In this document: one piece after another, positions 32,279 through 44,937 of the stretch
How positions within the stretch are numbered: the first letter of the stretch is position 1
Layout: every line of letters begins with the position of its first letter
Source of the DNA: Pezicula radicicola
Taxonomy: Eukaryota; Ascomycota; Leotiomycetes; Helotiales; Dermateaceae
Length of the DNA stretch: 64,000 nucleotides
Direction: 5' to 3'
Assembly: GCA_003008705.1 (NCBI GenBank)
Contig: PDUO01000004.1
Location: 248,001 to 312,000 of the forward strand
Position numbers and translations under genes: made by a program
The notes under the pieces: generated by a model
What the model was told of the DNA's origin: nothing
Database searches by the model: none
What the model saw: only the letters and a program-made list of their open reading frames with translations

Positions 32279-33168
32279 ATTGATTCTACTTGACGGCTGT
32301 GTAATTTTTCATCTGTTTTAGGGGAGCGATGATTCATGATTTTTATTAGAATGAGGTCTTTTAGAGCCGAGCATTGGGAGACGACTTCAACATCGGCGTT
32401 TTCTGGCTTGGCTGGGTTGCATAAAGACAAAAGCTTCTTTTTTGTGTTAATGGTATGGGGAATCTGGGAAATTCAACAGCATCGGGTGGGGTAGTGATGA
32501 TCCATCAACCGGACATCTTGGCGTCTAACATGAGCGTTGTGAATATGATGATCTTCTTTTTAGAAGTATCTCGTGCCTTAGTGCACTAAAAGATTAGAAA
32601 TATATCCCAATTCAACCGGGCATCATCTTCTTCCAGCTATTGTCGTGATCTAGTATTACAAACTAATCTCTTTCACCCATTCCTCCAGTCCCCTGGTACT
32701 TAAATCATTATCCAATCTAATTGCCAGGGCCTTTGAACTCGACATTCTCTCGACCTCAACATACTAAATGATAACACTTGCCAACCTCTGCCATATATTT
32801 ATCGCAATGCCATGCCTACCTGTAAACTATGCCAACGCTAGTAACGAGCTGAAAAATCATCTTCTTCTATGGATTCCTTGTTCCTAAATTCAGGAATGTA
32901 ATTAAAGTATAGTAACTCACTTGACTTGATTAATTTCCTTTCAGCTTGGGCAATTCACGTTGCGTAAGTACCTACTCTACCTACATAACCTAAGTCAATA
33001 CCTACAAATTCAATACCTAGGTACAGTTCACTATCTCCTATCATTGAAATCCCATCTCACAACTCTAAATTCAATTTACCTAATAATCCAAAGCGAAGCT
33101 TAAATCTCACTCACTCACTCATTCCCCTACCATCAGCACCCTCCCACTCGCCTAATTTACTGTCCCAA

Positions 33169-33353
33169 CCCCGACCCATGAATATTGGCCAACGCTTGGG
33201 CCATCGGGTCGTGTAATAAGGTACCGATCGGACAAAGCAGTTCTAGCCAATAAACTTCCTCTACTCCGTATTTGCCTCTAAAACTCGTTAAGCGATTGTA
33301 GACGAGCAGAGTGTTAAATCCCTGCCCAAATAGCCAATATTCATGGGTCGGGG
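33169..33353. mobile_element. Inverted-repeat element of 185 bases with 21-base ends
   Basis: The 21 bases at 33169-33189 (CCCCGACCCATGAATATTGG, then C) are repeated in perfect inverted orientation at 33333-33353. The centre of about 143 bases has no recognisable gene. The length and perfect ends suit a small MITE or fold-back element, but no clear target-site duplication is seen, so an accidental palindrome or other inverted duplication remains possible. Confidence 0.45.
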
Positions 33354-33496
33354 TCGGGATACCTCCCGGAGGTACTGTACACTTTCGTACATAATACAAT
33401 AAAAAGGATCCCCGGTCCCAAACTCCGTACTATACGAAAGGTACTAACTGACTAACTGTAAGTATGAAAAGGTATGGAGTACAGTACACTACCTAG

Positions 33497-33610
33497 GTAC
33501 GGAAAATTACACACGCTAGTAGTACTAGGTAGTTAGTGTACGGAAAATTACATATCGTAAAAGGGTGGGTATAGATAGGTAAGCACAAGGGTACTTTGTA
33601 ATTTTCCGTG
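33497..33610. repeat. Three copies of a CGGAAAATTACA motif
   Basis: GTACGGAAAATTACA occurs at 33497-33511 and 33538-33552, and its near-complement TGTAATTTTCCGTG at about 33597-33610. Spacing is about 41 and 45 bases. The purpose is unknown. Confidence 0.5.
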
Positions 33611-34173
33611 CCGGAGTCCGGAAATGTCTTTTGAGTTTGAGCAATTCACTTATTGGAATAACTTTATATTAAATAGTTTACTTCGGTTTAGATTTTCTTA
33701 ACTAATTAATTACTTTAATTTCTTGTAGGATTAGTGTAGGCAGGTGACTATGTAAGAGTACTTTATACCTAATTAAAACTTGTAGGTGTTAAAAGATAAC
33801 TTTAGTCTTCTTTAAAGTACCACATAAGTACAGTACAGTCAAAATCAAGTCATTCAGAATTTTTCATAAGAATTTCACTTTTTTGATTCATTATTCATGT
33901 CCTGTCCGTTAACTTAAACCCACTCCAATCCCCAACGTGGCAGGTAATTCATCCATTATCAATCTATTTTTTTCCCTTCTGGAGTGTTCTGAATCCTATC
34001 CAATTCCCCATCCCATTCCCATCTCAGAAAAAAGTATACCATGCCCTAAAACAATACCCAAAAAGCAATAACCTCCCAAACTAACCGCCTTCCAATACCC
34101 CGATTAACTCGATCAACCAAACTAATATCTCTCTTTTTTAGTCTTTTCCGTAAATACCCACTATCCTTGTGAT

Positions 34174-37100
34174 CTATCCCAAAAACTCCCCAACCTTCCT
34201 CTCCAACTCCTCCCTCACTTTCCCATCACTAAAAGCACCCTCCAACCAAAACCTACCCTTCTCAACTACCAATCCCCAGACGTCTTCTTCCTCCTTAGCA
34301 AACCGTTCTAACCACTTAATAACAAGCATAGTTATATCCGTCGTGGACGTATACTTATCCGTAGAACTGGAAGATAATCCCATGATCTCAAAAATCTCAG
34401 TTCGGTTTCGGGTCTCAGCATCCCAAGATCCTTCGAAAGATTGACGATCGATCAGCGCGAGGACTTTGTCAGGGATTGTGGTGGGTGCGGCGAATGGTGG
34501 TGGTGCAGATGGAGTGGTAACTCCTTCAACACCATCTCCATCACCACGCATGGCGGCCATGAAGGAAATGTCTTGTCCATGGGGTGATCCCTTCTTTTTA
34601 AGGGCAACCTTCTTTTTCTTAGGAAGCGCAAGCGCTGCTGATGCTCCAAAACTTCCCATTGTGGTTCCAAAAGAATTACCCGCGTTCAGAGACGATGAAG
34701 CTCTGTCCATCGCTGGAGCAGCCATTCCAAAAAGGCTGGATTGTAACGAATCTATTGTACCACCGGGTGGAGTAGTGGGAGAATATCCAGGACTTACTGA
34801 AGAACATCTAGGACTTACTGGAGAATATCCAGGGCTCGAGCATCCAAAAGCATTTGACGATGAAGCTGAAGCTAAAGCATCGCTAGCAAAAGGAGAAGAT
34901 GCATGCTGTTCCTGTCGTGCCATCATAAGTCTCTTTTTGTTCTGCTGTTCGAGTAACATAAGCTGCATTTGGTGATCTTTGAGGGTGTTTGTAGAACTAA
35001 AGACACCTATGTTGCTCTGCATGCTCTGCATCGGCTGCATCTGCTGCATCGGCTGCATCGGCTGCATCTGCTGCGTCTGTTGCATCTGCTGCGTCTGTTG
35101 CATCTGCTGCTGTGTATCATTAGTATGATATCCAAGATCACCCCCTCTATGCCCACCACGTCCACCACCTCTTCCCCCACGACGTTCTCTATCACCACTT
35201 CCACTGCCTCCTCTACTGCCTCCTCTACTGCCTCCTCTACCGCCGCCGCGACCACCACCTCGATGAAATAAGTTGCCTGTACTTACCTGGATCGCAGCGC
35301 TGGATGCAGATGCCCCAGCCATTTTTACTTGAGGTTGTTGGAAGAGGAGGCTCGGGTTTCTGTCTTGATGCATAGCAGGCATGGCCCTCTCTAATCGAGT
35401 AGACGCTGCCCTCTTGGCCCGCCTCGGCCCAGGGTCTTGACGATGAAGGGGAGGTATGTAGCTCCCAGATTCCTGTTGCAAGGGACTTACTTCTCTAGCC
35501 CACGCCTCGTTGTCCCCTTTATCAGAAAAATGCACCAACTCGTCTGGATCAGAAAAATCCACCGAGTCGTCTTCATCACAAAAGTCCAAAAACTCTCCAT
35601 CAGCCTGCAAATCAGCTTGCAACTGCCGGTCAGTCTTGGCCTTTGCAGCAATCTCATCATCATTAGCAGCAACAGCCACAAAGCTGGTCCACTTGCCAGC
35701 AATCTGAAACTGTTCTCCTAAACGCACAGCCTCTTTCTGAACAAGATCGTCGAAGCGGCTGGGGAATTTGTCTTTGACGAGGATTCCACTTGCAGTTGCA
35801 TCATAAATCCAACCACGGCCTTCTTCCAAATCTTGAACTGCTTTTTTGGCGGCAAGTTGGTGGATAGTTTCTGCTGGAGCTTCAAGGGTTTCTACGGGGA
35901 TTGTGAGTTCAAGTGGACCTTGGGGTGAGGTTCCTTTGAGGGTAATAGATATGGGCGTCTTCTGTATGCTAGACGGTGACATGAGGAGGTAGGCGACAAA
36001 ACGTGAGAATGGAAAGAGAGTTGGTATCTTATGTGGAGCCTGAAGAGCTTTTGGAGGTGGAATGGAAGGCAGGTCATCTTTCATGTTCTTGAGGTCTTCT
36101 TTCTCAGGATTGGCTGCTGGATTGAATAGTGAAATTGTCGCTTGTGGATCCACCGTCTTGGGTTCGTCGCCAGAAAGCAAAACCTTCATGCCATCGATGA
36201 CTCTTTCAACAAGCTCAAAGCCTTCATCATCATTTCCATAGTTAACCTCGAGTGTGTAATTGGTGATGTGAGGAGAGAGCGCTCCTCTAAGCATTCTTAC
36301 CACACGACCGTCAAGACGCTCGCCCGACTGAACACTTTGAGCAAATCCATTTCCGGCCCGTGCCAGACCTTCAATAAGTGCATGTGAGACACCGTTGCCA
36401 ATACCCAATGGAAAGACACGGATATTGCCAGAACTTTCATCCACTTGTTTGCCGACATATGTGAACAGGTCTTCTTGACGCCAGATATCACCATCTGTGA
36501 GAAGGATTACCTCTAGTGGAATATCCTTATATCTGCGATCAATGGTAGCCTTGATGGCGGAAAATGTTTCGGTGCCTCCCATATTCGCGCTGAAGGTCTC
36601 CACATGTGATATACCTTGTTGCAGACTCTCGGCATTGTATGATTGACTCTTGTTCCACAGGAAGGTGTGGTTTGTTCCGAATGAACAAATGTTGAACTTG
36701 ATTCCGGGGGGCATGGATTTGAGAAAGACTTTCATGGCAGCTATCAGCATTGGGATGTTTGAAGACATGCTTCCACTTCTGTCTGCAACAAAGACAATCT
36801 CAGGCCGAGCAGCAGGTAGTGAGAACTTTGGCACTAAGGTAGTCATCAAAGCTCGTTGGTTAGGGATCGTGGGGTGTGTCTCCAAGATGGCCCTGGGTGT
36901 GTCCAGACCTTTAGATTTCACGATCAAGACGAAGTCTTTCTCCAAGGCTGTACTGCCAAGTGAAAGAGTAGCCGATGCTTTGTTAGACGATGGATCAACG
37001 TTGGGCGCCGCCGAGAGGGTTCCAAGTGAAACAGCGAGAGGATGGGATGGAGATTGGAGTCCTTGGATAAATGCACCATCGGGCATGCTCACATCCACGG

Positions 37101-37755
37101 TAATTTTGATTCCGCCATCAGTACGAACATTATTGTTACCAATATGAATAGTAGCCAGTTGATAGTCACCATATCGTGGAGCAATTTTCGTGGGAATGGT
37201 AAACCGAATGCCATCCGCTTCAGCATCATGCTTCAGTTCGGCGATGTAAGCAATTTCAACAATCACACTTTGGCCTGCTGGGATGTTGCCGAGCTTCGTG
37301 CTGAAGACGTCTGAAGCCTGCGGAGCTTGTTCGAGTAGACCAGCGATATCTCCTTTGGATACTGCTTCGTCGTAAATAGCTCTAGCTTTGTGCTTCTCCT
37401 TGACGAGACCACGCAGGATCTTGGTGCCGACATGACAAGTGAAGCTAACGACGCTCACTCCATCATACAGTGGGAAGGTGTAAATGCATTCCTTGATGGC
37501 ATCCCCCGAATTTGTGAATGTTTGCTTGAGCACTGTTCTCGACGAGGTTGAAAGTATTGTCTGGCAGAAGTTAGTATGTCAAAATAACACAAAGTGGAGT
37601 AACTGGAAAGGAAAGGCCTCTCAACTTACACTATTCACTTCACTGTCTACCAGCGGCAAATATCGCTTCAGACGCCTTTCATACTGATTTCTAGAAGTAT
37701 CATCATGGAAGTAGCAACCGCAAGCCCAGCCCCGGTTGGTAGAGAAGTATGCCAT
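34174..37755 (-). CDS. VIT and von Willebrand factor A domain protein with RGG box
   Basis: Exons, minus strand: 37630-37755 and 34174-37560, giving 1170 residues. Order: VIT domain (about 40-165; KECIYTFPLYDGVSVVSF, GLVKEKHKA), then a vWA domain with a complete MIDAS site (DRSGS in VFVADRSGSMSSN, the Thr of GGTETFSAI, and Asp in VILLTDGDIW), a middle region, an RGG box of GGGRGGGRGGSRGGSRGG type, a Gln/Met-rich stretch (QQMQQTQQMQ and so on), and a C-terminal vault-like helical region (IMGLSSSSTDKYTSTTDITM, LVIKWLERF). The plan matches fungal and animal VIT-vWA proteins related to PARP4 and inter-alpha-trypsin heavy chains; there is no signal peptide, so it is cytoplasmic. The RGG plus Gln-rich tract suggests RNA or condensate association, an inference. 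The cellular role is unknown. Confidence 0.88.
35034..35112 (-). repeat. Gln/Met codon repeat within the vWA gene
   Basis: Runs of GCTGCAT(C/T) on the plus strand encode a QM/QQ-rich stretch of about 25 residues on the minus strand. Just downstream in the same gene orientation, 35205-35245 repeats CTCCTCTACTGC and encodes part of the Arg-Gly-Gly box. Length changes of whole units would be in-frame. Confidence 0.7.
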
Positions 37756-40601
37756 TTCTCTCCTCTTGATGCGTTATACTATGTCTACTTGGTTTGAAAA
37801 CGTCTCGATCGTTTGAAAATTGATGTACTGAGTATGGTCGTTCCCGTAGTGTTGTTCAGTGTTAATATTGTGAAGAAGAAGAAGATGAGAAAAAGAAAAC
37901 CGAGTCGGGGGAGGAAGTGGCCTTCTTATAGATACTGAGAAGGCAAGTAGTGCTGTTGAAAGCAAGTCTGCCTTGTTGGAGTTCTGCCTAATGTACGATG
38001 CGACCCACTAATGAGGCATCGCGTAGCACGTGATTTACTAAAATCCTCTAAGCCCCCACTTCCATGACTCCTTGGTACGTCGATAGGGATAGAAGTACAA
38101 AAGAAGTATGCATCTAACATCTATCGGATCATTTAGGGGATCATCTATAGAAACTATAATATGTTCGATAGATAGATGTACTGACACGTGACTATAGCTC
38201 ACTCACTTCACTCTCGTCGGTCATTTATTTGAGTGACTCACCCGACTTTTGTATCTTACTTAATGTGACCCACTTGATGTACTCACTTATTATTTGAGTA
38301 GCATTTAGTAACTTACTTGAACTGGTTTTTTCTCTCTCTTTTTCTCCCTCTTCCCCCCCCCCCCTTCTACCTATTGTAGGATCCCCCAGAGCGTAAGTGA
38401 CAGGCTCATCATCCACCATAGAGAGTATTCACCGGAACCCAAACTCTCCTATGAAAAGTTCCTTTCAACACTACCAACTGAAAGAAAATACTCACGGATC
38501 CTGCTGCTGCTGCAGAAGATGCTACAGAAGACCTCAAGCGAAGAAACCAGATATGATATAATTAGCAAAGAAATCCCAAGCACCTTCTATTCTCCAGACA
38601 TCATCCTCAACGGAAGCCTTACTCTCTTCAAAGGATTCCTACATGAGAATACAAACCAAGTTTGTTTGCTTCCATCGACTTGCATTATGTCATGTTATAT
38701 CATATTATGCAACCATCCATCTCCCTGATGTCATATCGCACGTGGAACTTGTACTTCTGTTTGTTTCAACCACCTCTATGCCAATTATTCTACCATGCAA
38801 CGCTGTACCTGAATCTTTCACTAATTGATATTAGATTTTTTAAAAGAAATGCGCGGCGTGCACTATTCTCGAGCTTACTCGAGCTACTCGCAGCTACTTT
38901 GGTTCGATCGTGAGTCACTCACTCACTCTCTCGCTTACTCACCGAAGTCACACTGCCCTCGCTTATCGACGCCATCTACTCGATAGCTTAGGATCTTAAG
39001 CCTTCAAGTTCCACAAAGTCGATATCGGAGAAGAAGATAAAAACTCTATAATTTGTGGACTTGGACTGACTGTTTGCCTTATAAATAATTAAATTTCACT
39101 ACTTCAAATAGCTCCCAATTGTAGAGAAATCCGAGTTCCACACGACGCTGCGGTCACAACGGTGAACTTGAATCCTGAGTGTACTCCTCAATTTACTAAT
39201 AATAATAAAGTCTAGATATGTGCCCAGTCGAGAAATCTTTCCTCATTTCTTTCAAAGGGGAGTCGAGAGGCTTCTAATGCATTTTGGTTGCTACAGTTTC
39301 ATTCTAGGTATTTCAGATAACGCTAGTTTCATTAAAAAAAACAGTTGATAGCGACCACTGTTGCTTAAATCTCTAAATAATACTCCTAGACAAATCCCCG
39401 GGCCCCTTCTGTCGAGATCTCAGATCATATATATCTTTTCGGAATTCAAGGCAATATCTGATCATTGATACAACAATTACATTTCAATTCAGCTTATGCA
39501 ACATGTTACAACCTCTCTTTCGAATACTCGGTTCCCTCGTTTTGAATGCATACATATAAACTTCTCTTTTCCTACAGCTGCATTACTACCTTCCGCTTCA
39601 ATTTTAGTTAAACAAGCCTGTATACTTACAGTATGAGGATGTTGCTTTGTTTAGCTATTTGTGCTGCACAAATTGGAACTAGGTGATTTGGTATTTAAAG
39701 CCAAGGTAACGTAGGTGTCTAGGTAAGGTACCAGAGGATGCAGAAAAGGGGTTAAGCGAGGTGAACATATTAAAAGATAGTAATGTATCTTAGTTGGCTG
39801 AACATAATTATAATTAGCTCTTTAGAATTGGGACTGATCCTACAGCTGCTAGGTGTTTTCGTGGTGTTAATCCAATGGCACTTGTCACGCTAACATGTTG
39901 AGAAAGTTGAGAACAACTAAAACAGCGAGTGGAGGAAATAGTAAGTAGTAGATCTGTAACTAAGCATAGTATGTCTAACCATAGGTGATGTAGTTGAAGA
40001 TTAGGTGCACTATCGTCAACAGCAAGAATTTCCAGAGGTCCTTTAATGTTGGTATCTGCGACCTTTTAATGGTGGCTTTAGGGATCTATAGGCGAGATTA
40101 ATAAGAGTTGAAGGTTCTTGCAAAACAAAGGTGTGGACATGTACTTTAGCTTTATTGTTATGTTAGTCCTTTTTGTTTAATTTTGTTTATGGATGGATAT
40201 ACAAGTGAATATCAAGACCCTAAGGATATAGGTATTGCTTTGTGGTTCACTTATGGCATGAAGTGCCTATTTACATAAAAGTAAGAATGATCATTTCATC
40301 TATGAAGTAATACTCAGCTTTATATCCACCACAATACCAAAAAAAGAGGATGATAAAAGACATTCATTTGAATCCTCTTAAAATCAACTCACTTTTTCTC
40401 CCTTCCAATCCGCTAAAATTTTAGCAGTCTGGCAATCAGCACAGAGGTACATTCACCCTTACCACGCTCAAAATACTTTCAAACTCAACAAGCATGCACT
40501 TTCTTCGCGCGCCATTCCTTCAACATAAATAACCTCCCAAACAGAACAACCATACAAGCACAAGCACAGCGTCAACGGAAACAACCTCGAAACTTACAAA
40601 G
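37756..40601. other. Large intergenic region
   Basis: About 2.85 kb without a supported gene. It contains a degenerate 18-base repeat array at about 38227-38322, a poly-C run at about 38351-38364, and short frames at 38519-38913 with no features. The section 39000-40500 is AT-rich with no repeats recognised. Confidence 0.5.
38227..38322 (+). repeat. Degenerate array of the 18-base repeat
   Basis: Several imperfect units such as ATTTGAGTGACTCACCCG and AGTAACTTACTTG, interrupted by indels, resemble the array at 13387-13493. Confidence 0.5.
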
Positions 40602-41928
40602 ATGCTGAGTCGAAAACCCTCAAGTAGAATTTACGACAGTCCAGCAGGTCACGGCGCCTATGTGGCCAAGAATGTCTCCAAAAATGATAACGTCAAGCCT
40701 ACGATTTTGATTATTCATGGTACGTCCTCATCTTCTCTATTTCCTTGCCTAACGAAGTGCTTGGCATACTATGAGCAAGTTGGTAACGGGATCACAACCA
40801 TTACTCTATCCAACACCAAGTACAATTTCCCTCAAGAATTATAAGCTAACGATATTCAATCAAAAGACGCGCACCTCTCCCCAGCCCACTACGGTCCCTT
40901 CATAGCCCTCCTAAATCTAGAAGGCTACGCAGGATTCTGTCCCCCACTACCAACCTGCCACACACACTCAACCAACAACCCCACTCAAAAATGTCCTCTC
41001 GAATTCACCATGCTAGACGACGCCACCTTCATCCGCAATGAAATATCACGTCTCGTCAATGATTCAAATAAAGAAGTCGTGGTTTTAATGCATGGATATG
41101 GAGGTATTGTAGGTACTCAAGCTGTTGATAAATGTTTTAGTAAGAGGAGTAGAGGATTAGGTGGGAAGAAGGGTGGTGTTAAACACTTGGTTTTTGTGGC
41201 GGGTTTGCTTTTGGGGGTTAGTTGTAGCTTTTTTAGTTCCTTTGCGAAGGAGGAGGAGGATTTGGCGGGTGGGGTTTTGGGGTGGGATGATGTTTTTAGA
41301 GTTTTGGAAGTGAGTTCTTTTCTTTTTGTTTATTTTGTTTATGCCTTTGCGCTGGCGGTGTGGTACATCTTGTCTTGAACGACATATTTCCTCAGGATCT
41401 TTGAGCAGCACTTGCAAGAAGAATACTGGCTTAAGTCTTTCATTGAGTTACTCAACTCAATGCTCAAGACCACCTTCCCCTCCCCCCCTTCTCAACCCCC
41501 GAGAACAACATCCTAAAACTAGGTGAACACTAAGCTAACACAAACTTCAGGACGGAAGACTCAAACTCCGAAATCCAGAAATCCTCTTCGCTGGCTCCGT
41601 AGTATCTCGCAATCGACGTAAATGGACGGACTTAATAAGCAAAACCTACGTAACACCTACTCGCACAACACTCTCCTACCTAGCATACCAACACATACCC
41701 ACCACTTACATCTTCTGCAACTACGACTCTTATATTTCTCTGACCGGACAGAGGAGGATGGTTGATGCTGTTGTGGAGGCTGGTGGGAAGGTTAGGGAGG
41801 TTGATTTGATGGCTGGTCATTGTCCTTTTTTGAGTCATGGGTTTGAGGTTCTGAGGGCTGTCGGCGAGGCTTTGTGTGTTGTAGAGCTTGAGGGAGGTGT
41901 GGAGGGTGATTGTGAGGGTTTCTTTTGA
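40602..41928 (+). CDS. Alpha/beta hydrolase-fold protein lacking the nucleophile serine
   Basis: Exons: 40602-40719, 40867-41309 and 41551-41928, giving 312 residues with consistent phase. It shows the fold's oxyanion-side start KPTILIIHGDAH, then SPAHYGPFIALLNLEGYAG, the nucleophile-elbow region VVVLMHGYGGIVGTQAV, a late Asp in FCNYDSY and the His in LMAGHCPFLS. In active relatives the elbow is GHSYGG; here the Ser is Gly (GGA for TCT in the paralogue at 59965, which reads MHSYGG). So either the protein is a non-hydrolytic member or the gene is decaying. Also, the usual Gly-Ala/Gly-Trp-His after the first His-Gly is Asp-Ala-His. The introns are 147 and 241 bases, long for this region. Codons are C-rich early and G/T-rich late. 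Confidence 0.7.
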
Positions 41929-44900
41929 TGCAGTGGTGGTGGAGTGAAATGTATTTGTGGTTGATAGGTTAGGGATGGAGAGTTTTGCATGTCGCGAGGT
42001 GGGCATATCGTTTTGCCTTGCCTTTGGTCTCTTGAGTCATGAGGAGCTTTGATGGAGCATTTGCCTCCGTGCATAAATCTGCTCTCCTCTTTGCCTTTTG
42101 GATCTCTTAAGATCTAAACATGAGACTGGTAAAATGGTTGTTTGAGGGATTTAGGTGTTTGGCTTTTAGGGCCGCACTTGGGCTAAAGGAAGAACACGCG
42201 ACGTCAAAATAGGCGTTATGCCAAATGCAAATCTTTATTCTTGGCGATAAGAATCGAAAGAATCTATACGAAATTCTTCAAGGTTATTCGATTCTACATC
42301 AAATGCGAAGGGAAGACTCCGAGAGTAAAGAAGAACAGTTTGCGCTCTTAACCACCAAGTAAATCCCTTCCTAGTGTTCTACTTCGTATTGAAGGACATG
42401 CTTTTTCTCAAGTCCAGTACTGCCGAGATCTTCATAGGCTTTTCCGGAAAGTTTGGCAGTTTTTGTTGGAAGAAAGAAAAGAAAAGCGGGGTTCTTATTC
42501 AAGCCATTGGATCTTAAAGTCTCAATGTTACTGTTCGGAAGGTCCGGTATCTACCCCTCGATTTTAGCTTTCCTTGAAAATTCTCGACAGCACTTGTTGT
42601 TATTGCTGTGATGTGTACTTAGAGAAGAGTTTAGATGGACTTTTAATACGAGGTTTGATTCTAAATGTAGTTCAGATTTCTGCGCCTAAGGGTGCTAACG
42701 AATTCAAGCTTTTGCCATTTCACACTAATGCAAAGGCAATCTCGTAAAAAAGATGAAGTCATTGATCGAAAAAGTTTACAATCTCAGCCACCGGGTTGAG
42801 ATGTTACTTCAAGGTTATTGGGTACGGTACTTGTTGTAAGGTACCGAAAGAAATGTCTCCGCATTCTTGTGTTCGTGATGATGACTTTCAAGATCGCGAT
42901 ACGGGCTGATGCAGAGAGCTAGAAGAGTGACGCAAGCACAACAACTTCGCAAGCCAAACTTTTCGCTACGATAAGTAACAAAGTCACCACATTTGCTTTT
43001 TCGGTACTAGTCAATAAATATAGAAAATAGCGAAGCTGCCGATGCAAATTATCATGGCACCATCCTAACTAGCTGAGTTGGGATTCTAATGATGTGAGAG
43101 TCTGAGAGATGGCGATGTCTTACTCCGTATTTATCTTAGCTCACTTGTAGCCATAGTCGCTGAGCTGAGCTGAGTAGGTAGGTACGGTAGGTACAGGACG
43201 GTACCTTATCCTAGGACACCAGATCCATCTCTTTCATTGGAAAGGAAAAGTACGGAACTGTTGATCGCACGTCTCAGAAAAACAATTCGTAGCCGTTCAC
43301 GTCGAAGCTTTTCGATGATCTCCAAACAAATCATGTGCAGAATTGATCAACCCACAGCCAGATTGCAACAGGGACTAACGGCCCAGGAGATCCGGCGGTT
43401 TTTTGATATTGTCAAAAATAGGAGAACTCTGAAACAGTACGCTTCGAGTCGTCTGATCCTAATCGATAAGATCATCTTTGTACAGAGTACCTGACTCCCG
43501 TTGCGAGTTAAGATATCTTTCTGATCTCACAGGTACCCGTCCAACGGGCGTTGGATATGATATGATATGATATGATATGAATGAAGATCACAGACACCAC
43601 TTTGAACCACTCCGGAGTCCGTCCCGGTACTCTATATTTTCCAGCGGCAAAGGCAGCATGCCATCTTCGGTAAGGCGGGAGCAGTCGCCCCTTTTTAAAA
43701 ATAATCAGAAGTTGCCCCTCCTTTTCTATTTTACTGTGGTCCCGCGTCTAGGTGATTGGTGCGCTGTCTATACCCTACCACGCCTACTACCCGCCACTTT
43801 GCACGCCTGCATGTGCATCTCTTTCCCTTAAAATTATGAATCGCCATCCCTGCACAGGGAACCAAATTGTAACGTCCAAATTGTTCGCGAAGTTTAGCAG
43901 CACTGCAGTCTAAAAGTGCTAGCGATTGGAGTTGGACGAGTAAGAGTGATAGGTCTGGTCCCGCTGCCATCGCAGTGTCTCTGCTGAGCTCCTGTCACCT
44001 CTTTGATGAGCGCCAATAACCTGGGCAATAGGCTATCTATCTGTGTTCTTAAGTACAGTACCAGTACTTCTATAGAATACCTCCCTGTGCCTTCCCAACA
44101 CCCGGCAGTCGTGTGCTCTGTAGGGTACAGGGTCAGCACACCCAGAAGTAGCCGACTTGACTCGAAAACACTACAACTGCAACTGGTCTCCCCACAGAAA
44201 AAGCTTCAGCTTAAGGAACTCCCGCCATACCTGCCATGCGAATGCAGACTTGGTGTATCAAAGCGATTACAACCAGTCTCCCCTATCCATTATTATTTCC
44301 CATCTCCCATCTCCCATATTTATGGCGGCTAAGAACGACGTGGGATGCTAACTTTTTGCCAATGCTCCATGGTTCAGGCTTGAAATAGCGAACTCTCCAG
44401 CCTCAATCCTGTGGTCGGTGTGCAATCATGCAAATATGTGCAAATATTGGCAGATGTGATGAGCAATGACGAGTCCTGCTATCAAAACTGATGCCAGTAG
44501 CTTGCTGCCGAAGAGACTCCACCTGAGTCCACCCTCCATTTTAATCTCAATTCGGCTGCCCGCTGCTCGAAGGAGCTTTTCCCGATGCACTCGTAGATGT
44601 GAAATAATGCTGGAGGGGACCCCTGAACCTGCGTCGCTTGGCTTAAAGGTCGACTCTCTTCCATCTCGACTTTAATCGGCTGTCGTCCCAACTCCAAACT
44701 CCCAACCTCAATTCACCTCCACCCAACTTTGTGCCCTTTTTTCTCCCCCCCATCGTCCTTCCTAAAAGGCCTCTCACTTTCTTTTATGATACTGCAGATG
44801 GTATCTACTTTCTTAGCCCTTTCTTTCTTCTAGTCGTCTTTGGGACTGTGCCACGTTCCTGCAGCGCTCCTCACATAATTCTGAATACAAAAAACGCCCC

Positions 44901-44937
44901 TTCCTGTATCACGAGACTACCACTTACCGTTTGTGTC
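41929..44937. other. Large intergenic region before the glycosyltransferase
   Basis: About 3 kb without a supported gene. It contains a five-base satellite of about five ATATG units at about 43555-43580 and GGTAGGTAC-type runs at 43173-43192. Frames at 43237-43494 and 44003-44332 show no features. The last 200 bases are the probable 5' untranslated leader and promoter of the glycosyltransferase gene; an open frame extends upstream of the chosen ATG without a start codon. Confidence 0.5.
43555..43580 (+). repeat. ATATG pentanucleotide satellite
   Basis: Five tandem copies of GATAT/ATATG in DNA without a gene. Confidence 0.85.

Larger units (their letters stand above)
32279..34173. other. Intergenic region with inverted-repeat element and short repeats
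   Basis: Lies between convergent MET6 and the vWA gene. It holds the MET6 3' untranslated region, one unit of the 18-base repeat at about 32910-32930, the inverted-repeat element at 33169-33353, and three copies of CGGAAAATTACA between 33497 and 33610 (two direct, one inverted). No gene is supported. Confidence 0.55.

Noticed and set aside
33157..33399. 80-codon minus-strand frame across the 185-base inverted-repeat element
   Set aside because: Created by the inverted repeat; no family and no homologous start context.
34466..34975. 169-codon plus-strand frame
   Set aside because: Antisense to the vWA gene's low-complexity C-terminal region; no independent support.
41680..42074. Minus-strand frames of 79-108 codons
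   Set aside because: Overlap the 3' exon of the alpha/beta hydrolase-fold gene in antisense, with no features.
43237..43494. 85-codon plus-strand frame
   Set aside because: Isolated in a 3 kb intergenic region, no domain or splice evidence.
44731..44937. N-terminal extension of the glycosyltransferase
   Set aside because: The frame is open but begins with GTG; the first ATG is 44938, directly before the signal anchor.
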